From NCBI GenBank assembly GCA_045592125.1, contig JAZNUE010000011.1, positions 1 to 38,826 on the forward strand: a DNA stretch of 38,826 nt. The letters run 5' to 3'. The position numbers were made by a program, and so were the translations under genes. Below, in pieces: positions 16,039 to 23,016 of the stretch; the stretch's first letter is position 1; the number at the start of each line of letters is the position of its first letter. Origin of the DNA: HGM04593 sp045592125 (GTDB lineage: Bacteria; Bacteroidota; Bacteroidia; Bacteroidales; Bacteroidaceae). The notes beneath the pieces were generated by a model. It did not search any database and was not told where the DNA came from. It was given only the letters and a program-made list of their open reading frames with translations.

Positions 16039-16869
16039 ATTATGATAGCAGACCAGTCCCTCAATTGGACTTTCGGCTATTTTGCCTATTGAGAGCCCGA
16101 GACTCTCGGCTGCTTCCTTTATCTCGTCGGAGAAACTTATTCCAATCCCGCCTATAACATGTATTGGCAGCCATGAATGGCGGTATACCATCACGTTGCG
16201 CTTGAAGAACTGGACAAAGCAGCTTGTTACCATTGTACGTATATATGCATTCTTGCGGTTCTCCTTTATGAATGGAGTGAGACTGGCAAGCCAGCGGTTG
16301 GGCAGGGGGGAGTGATACACTCTTTCAAGGATTGAGGGGACGTCAAGGCTGTACTGCTGCATGAACTTCTCTCCAATCTCCTTTGGCAGCTGCTTTTTTA
16401 TGCAGTCGCTTACCAGCTGCTTGCCAAGATAGGCACCGCTGCCCTCGTCCCCCAGTATGTATCCGAGTGAAGGGGTGTTCTCTGTTATCTCCTTTCCGTT
16501 ATAAAGGCATGAGTTTGAACCTGTTCCAAGTATGCATGCAATGCCCTCATCGCTGCCGCAAAGCGCACGTGCAGCACCGAGCAGGTCGCTGCTTATGCAA
16601 ATCTCCTTGGTTGTGAAAATGCTCTCCAGGGCGCGTCTCATGCGGTTGTTGGCATTCTCATACGCACATCCGGCACCATAGAAGAATATTTTCTTTGGCG
16701 CGTCTGGAGCAATCCTTCCGGCAAGCTCTGCCTCGAGCACAGAACGTATCTCGTCTGTGCCCTGTATGGTAGGGTTCAGGCCCTGTGTCTTTACACTGGC
16801 AGCAATGCTGCCGTTGCTGCACAGGACCCAGTCGGTCTTGGTCGACCCGCTATCTGCTATAAGTATCAT
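16012..16869 (-). CDS. BadF/BadG-type amino-sugar kinase (GlcNAc or MurNAc kinase)
   Basis: ASKHA-fold kinase predicted to phosphorylate N-acetylglucosamine or N-acetylmuramic acid in the cytoplasm. DSGSTKTDW (6-14) is the phosphate-1 loop, GTGSN (115-119) the phosphate-2 loop and GDEGSGAYLG (140-149) a family hallmark. Length 285 is typical. It follows the AmpG/MurT-like permease by 49 bp, so importer and kinase form one unit. In Tannerella the transporter-kinase pair MurT-MurK is followed by the etherase MurQ; no murQ is here. The last residues (VQITEYR) are encoded by the heptamer repeat array, so the natural C-terminus probably ended near GLVCYH. Confidence 0.85.
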   Translation of the reverse strand: MILIADSGSTKTDWVLCSNGSIAASVKTQGLNPTIQGTDEIRSVLEAELAGRIAPDAPKKIFFYGAGCAYENANNRMRRALESIFTTKEICISSDLLGAARALCGSDEGIACILGTGSNSCLYNGKEITENTPSLGYILGDEGSGAYLGKQLVSDCIKKQLPKEIGEKFMQQYSLDVPSILERVYHSPLPNRWLASLTPFIKENRKNAYIRTMVTSCFVQFFKRNVMVYRHSWLPIHVIGGIGISFSDEIKEAAESLGLSIGKIAESPIEGLVCYHNRVQITEYR

Positions 16870-16918
16870 CGCTCTTTTATTGCTCGTGTGTAATTTATCT
16901 GTAAAGATACTTCAATTT

Positions 16919-18184
16919 CTACTTTCTGCCAAAACTGGGGTCTATTTTTATCAGTGCCGATACAATAAATGTCACAGCGGTGCATGCCATTACCCAAATG
17001 AAGAAATTCCCGTATCCAATCCACTGCTGTATGTAGCCCGAAATCATTCCTGGCAACATCATTCCAAGCGACATGAATGCCGTTGATATTGCAAAGTGCG
17101 CAGTCGGGTACTTGCCCTGTGCAAAGTAAATCATGTACAGGGTATATGCTGTAAAACCGAATCCGTAGCCTAACTGTTCAATGAATATGCAGCAGCCGAT
17201 TATTCCAAGGCTGCCTGGCTGTGCCATGCTCATGTACACGTATACAATGTCGGGCAGCGATATTGCAATGACCATGGGCCAGAGCCAGTATTTCAGTCCT
17301 TTGCGCGAAATGCATATCCCGCCAAGTATGCCTCCTGCAATGAGGCCTATTACTCCCACAACGCCGTTGAGGAACCCGATGTCGCCCTTGCCTAATCCCA
17401 AACCGCCTGCGGCGATGGAGTCCATCAGGAACAGCTTGCCAATCTTGCCCAGCTGCGCCTCGGGGAAGCGGAACAGCAGCAGGAACAGTAGCGTTGCCCA
17501 TATTCCCGGTTTCTGGAAGTAGGTCTTTATAATGTCTCCAAAATTGCTGAAAACCTCGCCAATGCTTCCGGGTGTTCGCGAGATGTCGTTCTCAGGCCTT
17601 GGCAATGCTCTCCTGTGGTAGATGTAAAGGGCTGCCATTATCAGTGCTGTTACTGCAAATGTGGCGCTCCAGGCATAGCTGCCGTTGCCGAGCGATTTGC
17701 CCATCCAGTCGGCAAACATCACAAGCACGCCCGAACTGAATACTGTAGCAATGCGGTAGAACGTGTTGCGTATTCCTGAGAAGAAGGACTGCTTTTCCTG
17801 TGTAAGCCCCAAGATATAAAAACCGTCGAGCGCAATGTCATGTGTTGATGATACAAAAGCGCCAGCCATGAAGGCTGCGAAGGTGAGCAGCACAAGGCTG
17901 CCTGACGGCACTGCCATGGCAACTGCTGCAAAGCAGAATACCAGCAGCAATTGAGAATAGAGTGTCCAGTTCCTTCTTGTTCCAATCATCTCCACGAACG
18001 GGCTCCATAGCGGCTTTATTGTCCAAGGTATGAGGAGAATGCTTGTGTACAGCGCAATGCTTGCGTTGTCAACCCCCATGTCCTTGTACATGATGTCCGA
18101 TATTGACGTTATGGCATGGTAGGGTAGTCCCGAGGCAAAATAGAGCGACGGAATCCATAGCCAAGCGTTGGTTTTCTTCAGCAT
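16919..18184 (-). CDS. MFS permease, AmpG / MurT-like
   Basis: Inner-membrane permease of about 12 hydrophobic segments, 421 residues from MLKKTNAWLW; the frame is open 20 codons further, but this start gives a normal cytoplasmic N-terminus directly before the first membrane helix. SGLPYHAITSISDIMYKDMG, WTIKPLWSPFVE and STHDIALDGFYI resemble the AmpG branch, which imports cell-wall muropeptides or MurNAc. The paired BadF kinase supports an amino-sugar or muropeptide substrate. It is the first gene of the minus-strand permease-kinase unit; a hairpin terminator at 18237-18269 insulates it from gdhA. Confidence 0.82.
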   Translation of the reverse strand: MLKKTNAWLWIPSLYFASGLPYHAITSISDIMYKDMGVDNASIALYTSILLIPWTIKPLWSPFVEMIGTRRNWTLYSQLLLVFCFAAVAMAVPSGSLVLLTFAAFMAGAFVSSTHDIALDGFYILGLTQEKQSFFSGIRNTFYRIATVFSSGVLVMFADWMGKSLGNGSYAWSATFAVTALIMAALYIYHRRALPRPENDISRTPGSIGEVFSNFGDIIKTYFQKPGIWATLLFLLLFRFPEAQLGKIGKLFLMDSIAAGGLGLGKGDIGFLNGVVGVIGLIAGGILGGICISRKGLKYWLWPMVIAISLPDIVYVYMSMAQPGSLGIIGCCIFIEQLGYGFGFTAYTLYMIYFAQGKYPTAHFAISTAFMSLGMMLPGMISGYIQQWIGYGNFFIWVMACTAVTFIVSALIKIDPSFGRK

Positions 18185-18236
18185 AAGTGTGTCTGTGTTA
18201 TTCCGCCTGCGAAGATACTTAAAAAAGTACATATAC

Positions 18237-18269
18237 AAAAGCAAATCCGGCTTGGCCGGATTTGCTTTT
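18237..18269. terminator. Bidirectional hairpin terminator
   Basis: AAAAGCAAATCCGGC and GCCGGATTTGCTTTT flank a TTG loop, a 15-bp perfect stem with T tracts on both strands. It could stop minus-strand readthrough from gdhA and the repeats before the permease gene. Confidence 0.7.
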
Positions 18270-18394
18270 TATTAACTCTCTAAGTCCAGTATCACTCTGT
18301 ACTCAGTTTACTTCGCAACACCGCTAAAGCCAAGATTCTCTACTTCGCGGTTACTGAGATTTTTCGCTACGCTCAAAATGACAAAACAACGTTT

Positions 18395-18486
18395 TGTTAT
18401 CGACGAGTTTTGCAGCAACAGGTCAAACGTAGCATAGCCGGAGGTTATGCCGTTTGGGTTGCGAAAAGCAAAACGAGTCAATGACA
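18395..18486. repeat. Palindromic interspersed repeat, copy B
   Basis: Same 92-bp unit as copy A with one arm change (AAACGTAGCATA against AAACGCAGCATA). It is in tandem with copy C at a 122-bp period; both are preceded by ATGACAAAACAACGTT and followed by GTGCAAATATAGAATGACA. The minus-strand -7 box TATATTTG is at 18490-18497. Confidence 0.88.
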
Positions 18487-18516
18487 GTGCAAATATAGAA
18501 TGACAAAACAACGTTT

Positions 18517-18608
18517 TGTTATCGACGAGTTTTGCAGCAACAGGTCAAACGCAGCATAGCCGGAGGTTATGCCGTTTGGGTTGCGAAAAACAAAACGAGT
18601 CAATGACA
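18517..18608. repeat. Palindromic interspersed repeat, copy C
   Basis: Second tandem copy. It differs from B at the arm position (CGCAGC) and in GAAAAACAAAACGAG instead of GAAAAGCAAAACGAG. The minus-strand TATATTTG box is at 18612-18619, again about one turn outside the right arm. Confidence 0.88.
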
Positions 18609-18633
18609 GTGCAAATATAGAATGACATTGCCT

Positions 18634-18668
18634 GTTCTCTGTTCTCTGTACTCTGTACTCTGTACTCT
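18634..18668. repeat. Short heptamer array, 5 units
   Basis: GTTCTCT twice then GTACTCT three times, ending on the first base of the gdhA-tail duplicate. Same family as the 12-unit array at 15955-16038. Confidence 0.8.
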
Positions 18669-18709
18669 TACACTATACCTTGGGCCATCATTGCTTTGGC
18701 AACTTTGAG
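18668..18709 (-). pseudogene. Duplicate of the last 13 codons and stop of gdhA
   Basis: Read on the minus strand this encodes LKVAKAMMAQGIV and TAA, identical in protein to the C-terminus of the intact gdhA at 18812. The DNA differs at six positions, all in third codon positions and all silent (GTC/GTT, AAG/AAA, GCC/GCA, GCA/GCC, GGC/GGT, GTT/GTG). The homology stops within one base of palindrome copy D. The silent-only divergence means that this tail evolved inside a functional glutamate dehydrogenase gene, so it is the remnant of a replaced allele or paralogue and not a chance match. Confidence 0.88.
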
Positions 18710-18710
18710 T

Positions 18711-18780
18711 GCTTTTGCTTTTCGCAACCCACGCGGCACAAACTTCGTCTGTGCTTCGCGTGACCGATTGCTGCAAAAGC
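18711..18780. repeat. Diverged, inverted relative of the palindromic repeat, copy D
   Basis: Read on the opposite strand to copies A-C. It keeps GCTTTTCGCAACCCA on one side and TTGCTGCAAAA on the other, but the inner stem has changed on both arms together: AAACG/CGTTT has become ACGCG/CGCGT and GCATA/TATGC has become GCACA/TGTGC, with the same 9-nt loop and 2-nt bulge. It lacks the TATATTTG flank and sits between the intact gdhA and the duplicate gdhA tail. Confidence 0.75.
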
Positions 18781-18811
18781 CCTCTAAGTAAAGTAATTCT
18801 TTTATAGGCTC

Positions 18812-20146
18812 TTAAACTATGCCTTGTGCCATCATGGCCTTGGCGACTTTGAGGAAACCGGCTACGTTTGCGCCCTTTACATAGTCAATGTAACCGTCCT
18901 CGCATGTGCCGTACTTGACGCATGCACTGTGTATGTTGTGCATGATTTCGTGCAGCATCTGGTCGACCTTTGCGCTGCTCCAGTTAATCTTGCCTGAGTT
19001 CTGGCTCATCTCGAGGCCCGAGACAGAAACACCTCCGGCGTTCGATGCCTTGCCTGGCGCATAGAGTATCCTTGCTGCCTGGAAGGTGTGTACCGCTTCT
19101 GGTGTAGATGGCATGTTTGCGCCTTCCGATACTGCTATTACGCCGTTCGCGACAAGAGTCCTTGCGTCGTTGCCGTCAATCTCGTTCTGTGTGGCAGATG
19201 GCAGGGCTATGTCGCCTTTCTCGCCCCATGGGCGTGCGTTCTCAACGTATTTGCACCCGAACTTGTCGGCATATTCCTTAATGCGTCCACGGCGCACATT
19301 CTTCAGTTCCATGATAAAGTCTAGCTTTTCGCGGTCAATCCCGTCCGGGTCGTATATGTAACCGTTTGAGTCGCTCATTGTCACAACCTTGCCGCCGAGC
19401 TGGATTACTTTCTCCACAGTATATTGCGCAACGTTTCCCGACCCCGAGACAAGGCATGTCTTTCCCTGGACGGTCTCGCCGCGTGTGCTCAGCATCTCCT
19501 GCAGGAAGTAGATGTTTCCGTAGCCTGTTGCCTCGGGGCGTATGAGCGAGCCGCCGAACTCAAGGCCTTTGCCTGTGAACACTCCGTTAAACTCACGGGT
19601 GAGTTTCTTGTACATGCCGAACATGTAGCCAACCTCGCGCCCGCCAACGCCTATGTCGCCTGCCGGAACGTCCATTTCAGGACCAATGTTTCGCCACAGC
19701 TCTGTTATGAATGCCTGGCAGAAGCGCATAACCTCGTTGTCGCTCTTTCCTTTGGGGTCGAAGTCGGAACCGCCCTTTGCGCCGCCCATGGGCAGGGTAG
19801 TGAGCGAGTTCTTGAATGTCTGCTCAAATGCAAGGTACTTGAGAATTCCCACGTTCACCGACGGATGGAAGCGTATGCCGCCCTTGTAGGGACCTATCGC
19901 GTTGTTGTGCTGCACACGGTAACCGGTGTTTACCTGCACCTTGCCGCTGTCGTCCACCCATGTCACGCGGAATGTGAATACCCTGTCGGGTATGCACAGC
20001 CTTTCAATGAGGTTGCTTGCCTCAAATTCCGGGTGCTTGTTATACTCCTCTTCAATAGAGTGCAATACCTCCTCCACGGCCTGGTAATATTCCGGCTCGT
20101 TGGGAAACTTCTTTTTCAGGCTCTCAAGAGTTGCTTCAACTTTCAT
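18812..20146 (-). CDS. gdhA: Glutamate dehydrogenase, hexameric NAD(P)-dependent
   Basis: Reversibly aminates 2-oxoglutarate to glutamate, linking ammonia assimilation to central carbon. The 444 residues are the small hexameric type. KGGIRFHP (88-95) and LPMGGAKGGSDFDPKGKSD (118-136) are the glutamate-binding and catalytic stretches, with catalytic K124. The Rossmann fold has VSGSGNVAQYT and a following SDSNGYIYDPDGI, where Ser/Asp after the second strand fits NADP use, though I would not fix the cofactor from this alone. It is transcribed alone, with a -7 box 29 bp upstream. The 3' side is scarred: a second copy of its last 13 codons lies 102 bp beyond the stop. Confidence 0.95.
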   Translation of the reverse strand: MKVEATLESLKKKFPNEPEYYQAVEEVLHSIEEEYNKHPEFEASNLIERLCIPDRVFTFRVTWVDDSGKVQVNTGYRVQHNNAIGPYKGGIRFHPSVNVGILKYLAFEQTFKNSLTTLPMGGAKGGSDFDPKGKSDNEVMRFCQAFITELWRNIGPEMDVPAGDIGVGGREVGYMFGMYKKLTREFNGVFTGKGLEFGGSLIRPEATGYGNIYFLQEMLSTRGETVQGKTCLVSGSGNVAQYTVEKVIQLGGKVVTMSDSNGYIYDPDGIDREKLDFIMELKNVRRGRIKEYADKFGCKYVENARPWGEKGDIALPSATQNEIDGNDARTLVANGVIAVSEGANMPSTPEAVHTFQAARILYAPGKASNAGGVSVSGLEMSQNSGKINWSSAKVDQMLHEIMHNIHSACVKYGTCEDGYIDYVKGANVAGFLKVAKAMMAQGIV

Positions 20147-20175
20147 CTTTTATCTGGTTTATATGTTTTCTGCCG

Positions 20176-20183
20176 CAAAGATA
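20176..20183 (-). promoter_or_regulatory. -7 box of gdhA
   Basis: TATCTTTG on the minus strand, 29 bp before the gdhA ATG, is a full TAnnTTTG match. A TTTG lies only 12 bp further upstream, too close for a canonical -33 box. Confidence 0.5.
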
Positions 20184-20390
20184 ATACTCTGCTTTCAAAA
20201 AATGGAGGAATGTAAGTATTTTTTTTGAATAAAGTGTAAAAATGTCCGCATGTCGGTCGAAAACAATGAATTTTGTTCTTGTTTGCCTATTGTGGCGAGA
20301 AAAATGTATTAAGTGTATATTATGCCGGTCCTGTAGTCCTTTTTTGCGGTATTGCGCCTGTGATTTTATAAAAAATGCAAATAAATTTTC

Positions 20391-20417
20391 TTGTTTTAAT
20401 ATTATAAGGTAATTTTG
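20391..20417 (+). promoter_or_regulatory. Promoter of the PCMD-GEVED gene
   Basis: TTG at 20391-20393 and TAATTTTG at 20410-20417, spacing 16, with the ATG 50 bp after the -7 box. The -7 match is exact; spacing is shorter than usual. Confidence 0.5.
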
Positions 20418-20467
20418 CAAAATATTTGAGAGACTGATTTTAATGTCAAAATACAAATCCTTTATAT

Positions 20468-22786
20468 ATGAAGAAACTTTTTACAGCATTATTGATTACT
20501 GTTGCAGTGTCTGCGCAATCGCAGTATCTGCCTAACAGCAGTTTTGACAGTTGGAAAGGCTCGTGTGGCAGTACCGATGCGGCCGGCTCAATGATACAGC
20601 GTCCTGGTGTTGAGCCAAGCGATTGGAATGGTTCCTCTGTAAATCAGATGGGGCAGAAAAAGGAACTTGTCTTTAATGATAATTACTCTGTCAAGCTCAG
20701 GAATGCATGGGTTGGCCTTTTCGGTATAGGCTCTACGGCTCCGGGCTACATAACCCTAGGCACTCCATGGGTATATGCATCAATGACACTGTCCGACTGT
20801 GACGGCGGCACTTATGGCGGTGTTCCTTTCGGTTACAGGCCCGACGCCATTACTGGCAGTTTCAAGAGAGAGGACAGCAATGGCGAGAACTCGTATATAG
20901 TAGCATACATGTGGAAGGGAACATTTACTTCAAAAATTGGCAAGAAGTCTGGTCCCGACCAGTCTAGGGATAACGTGGAAAGGGCCATCCTGGGTATGGT
21001 TACGCCTTCGTCAAGCGGCGCTCTGGTTGCAAAGTGCAACTACTCCTTCTCTTCTACCGGCGGTGGCTGGGAGACTATTACCGTCCCCATTGAGTACATT
21101 AACGATGAGGTTCCTGAGATGATGAATGTAGTAATCTGCGGCGGCGACTACTGGAACCGTGGCAATCTCACGGACGGGACCACGCTCTTTGTCGATAACG
21201 TGCAGTTCGTCTACTACTCAGAGCTCGCTTCGCTTTACTATGACGGCGTAAGTCATTTCCTTAAGGGCAAGACATCGTACAATATTGACGCCGATTATGA
21301 TGAAAGCAAACTTTCCGTAACCACAAACGGTAAAGGCGCAACGATAGAGAAATCGTTTGACGATTCAAGTAAGCTGCTTACAATCACCATTAAGGGTAAT
21401 GACTATGCAGCCAACAAAAGCAGTTTCCATAAATATACCATCCAGTTCAGGAATGATGGGGTAGTAGGCCCGGACCCTGATCCTACACCGGAACCAACTC
21501 CAGGCGATACGGACTATACACCTGCATTTACAGGTGAAAAGACCAGGAGCGACCGTTGGATAGAGAGCGTTGCGCTCACAAGCGAGGAGTATGCTGGCGA
21601 GGCTGCAAACACCCTGAATGTGGACAACAGCGGAAACCTCTGCTATAACGATTACACAGGCAGCGTTACAATGAAGGCTGCTGCCGGCGAGACTGTTACG
21701 CTTGCTCTCGGCATTGGCGAGGCGTCATGGATGAATGCATTTGTATATATCGATTCGGACAATGACGGCTTTACCGCAAGCATTGCAGATGGAAGCAGCT
21801 ACCAGCCTGCTGGCGACCTTGTGTCATACTCGTTCTATAACAATGGCAGTGACAGTGATATGTCGGGCTGGAACAGCGCAGGTACAGTCTTTACAGGGGA
21901 CTCTCGCAGTACTGTAGGCTTGCCTTCATTTGAAGTTCCTTCGGTTCCAGGAACATACCGCGTCCGCGTTAAGCTAGACTGGTGCAATATTGATCCACGG
22001 GGCGACAGTGACGGCAAGTTCGGCGACTTTATGGATAACGGCGGCCAGATTGTAGACTTTATGCTTGAGGTTGCGGGAGAAGAGGTTGACTATACTCCTG
22101 CAAACACTGGCACAAGGAACTATCCCGGCCGTAACATTACTGCCATTAAGATGCAGAGCGCTACGCATGGCGAGCACATGTATGAGCTCTCTTCTTCGGA
22201 GCAGATAGAAGAGTATCTTGACCTCACAGGCAATGAGTTCAGGCTTGTTGCTGCTCCAGGCGAACAGGTGTCTGTCGAGCTTGTTACCGAAGGTTCCTGG
22301 ATTAACCACTATCTGTATATAGACTTTGGCGCTGACGGATTTGCAGCAAGCATTGCAGATGGAAGCGATTATCAGCCTGCTGGCGACCTTGTGTCATACT
22401 CATTCTACAACAACGGCGGCGATAGCGACGAAAGAGGATGGAACAGCGACGGTACTGTCATTTCAGGCGATGACAGGGCCAATCCGGTTCTTCCTGTATT
22501 CAGTGCACCTGCCGAGACTGGCACCTATCGCATGCGTATTAAGCAGGACTGGTGCAGCATAGACCCTATGGGCGACAGCGACAGCAACTTTGGCGGTACA
22601 TTCTCTAATTATGGAGGCCAGATAATTGACGTCAATTTTGTGGTGTCTGCCGAGACTGGAATTGGCGAGGTGGATACAGAAAACAGCAAGGTGGAGGGAA
22701 TCTACGACCTTCAGGGCCGCAAGGTTGAGCAGATAACGGCTCCAGGCCTCTACATTGTGAACGGCAAGAAGATTCTGGTGAAGTAA
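20468..22786 (+). CDS. Secreted PCMD-like / tandem GEVED surface protein
   Basis: Predicted surface glycan-binding protein, 772 residues. Signal peptide 1-16 to 18, then an N-terminal region (about 20-250) resembling the PCMD putative carbohydrate-metabolism domain (NSSFDSW, ERAILGMVTPSSSG, FVDNVQFVYYS), a small Ig-like stretch, an Asp/Pro/Glu/Thr linker, two GEVED domains (about 360-535 and 540-745) and the sorting tail GIYDLQGRKVEQITAPGLY ending KKILVK. The GEVED repeats share ASIADGS, YQPAGDLVSYSFYNNG and DWC-IDP-GDSD; parts are almost identical in DNA 570 bp apart. It is transcribed alone and ends at a strong terminator. Ligand unknown. Confidence 0.78.
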   Translation: MKKLFTALLITVAVSAQSQYLPNSSFDSWKGSCGSTDAAGSMIQRPGVEPSDWNGSSVNQMGQKKELVFNDNYSVKLRNAWVGLFGIGSTAPGYITLGTPWVYASMTLSDCDGGTYGGVPFGYRPDAITGSFKREDSNGENSYIVAYMWKGTFTSKIGKKSGPDQSRDNVERAILGMVTPSSSGALVAKCNYSFSSTGGGWETITVPIEYINDEVPEMMNVVICGGDYWNRGNLTDGTTLFVDNVQFVYYSELASLYYDGVSHFLKGKTSYNIDADYDESKLSVTTNGKGATIEKSFDDSSKLLTITIKGNDYAANKSSFHKYTIQFRNDGVVGPDPDPTPEPTPGDTDYTPAFTGEKTRSDRWIESVALTSEEYAGEAANTLNVDNSGNLCYNDYTGSVTMKAAAGETVTLALGIGEASWMNAFVYIDSDNDGFTASIADGSSYQPAGDLVSYSFYNNGSDSDMSGWNSAGTVFTGDSRSTVGLPSFEVPSVPGTYRVRVKLDWCNIDPRGDSDGKFGDFMDNGGQIVDFMLEVAGEEVDYTPANTGTRNYPGRNITAIKMQSATHGEHMYELSSSEQIEEYLDLTGNEFRLVAAPGEQVSVELVTEGSWINHYLYIDFGADGFAASIADGSDYQPAGDLVSYSFYNNGGDSDERGWNSDGTVISGDDRANPVLPVFSAPAETGTYRMRIKQDWCSIDPMGDSDSNFGGTFSNYGGQIIDVNFVVSAETGIGEVDTENSKVEGIYDLQGRKVEQITAPGLYIVNGKKILVK

Positions 22787-22807
22787 AAGGCCGTTTATAT
22801 ATAGCAG

Positions 22808-22841
22808 GGAACTGTGCCAAAAATTTGGCACAGTTCCTTTT
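22808..22841 (+). terminator. Terminator after the PCMD-GEVED gene
   Basis: A 14-bp perfect stem (GGAACTGTGCCAAA with TTTGGCACAGTTCC), then TTTTGG. Related in sequence to the terminator at 14592-14628. Confidence 0.85.
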
Positions 22842-22989
22842 GGTTTGCAAGGATTGGCAGAATGCACAGATTAGAGTTGAGGCTTGTCATCCTGGCCTCC
22901 AATTAATCCATGATATTGCTGCGAAGGGGTTGAAGCCAGGTTCCGCTATAAAAATATCCTCCGCATTTCTCTGTTAGGCAAACTTGTAT

Positions 22990-22997
22990 TATCTTCG
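22990..22997 (+). promoter_or_regulatory. Putative -7 box of the AmgK-RapZ gene
   Basis: TATCTTCG, one change from TAnnTTTG, 19 bp before the ATG at 23017. It shows that the upstream TTG at 22984 is promoter and not a start codon. Confidence 0.4.
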
Positions 22998-23016
22998 TGT
23001 GTCTAAACATCAGTGT

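Larger units (their letters stand above)
18185..18811. other. Repeat-rich island between the permease gene and gdhA
   Basis: A 627-bp stretch without an intact gene. From left to right it holds a bidirectional hairpin (18237-18269), a CATTTTGAGC-type dispersed repeat (18348-18383), two tandem copies of the palindromic element (B and C), a short heptamer array (18634-18668), a second copy of the gdhA 3' end (18668-18709) and a diverged inverted relative of the palindrome (18711-18780). Each part is listed separately. Confidence 0.8.
20147..20467. other. Divergent AT-rich intergenic region, gdhA and PCMD-GEVED gene
   Basis: The 321-bp region carries the gdhA promoter on the left and the promoter of the surface protein on the right. 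The middle (20220-20390) is AT-rich and I see no gene, repeat or obvious hairpin in it. Confidence 0.6.

Noticed and set aside
18395..18608. Tandem 122-bp repeats as a CRISPR array
   Set aside because: Only two units here, the repeated part is a long palindrome and the 30-bp spacers are themselves repeated; no cas genes.
18711..18786. Gly-Phe codons inside repeat D continuing the gdhA-like frame, as if D had inserted between GF and LK of gdhA
   Set aside because: GGC TTT is part of the conserved end of the repeat itself, and nothing upstream of it resembles gdhA, so the match is coincidental.
19424..20215. 263-codon plus-strand open frame opposite gdhA
   Set aside because: Antisense shadow of a well-supported gdhA.
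22984..23016. TTG start at 22984 for the AmgK-RapZ gene
   Set aside because: The stretch contains the likely -7 box (22990-22997); the ATG at 23017 fits the kinase domain start.
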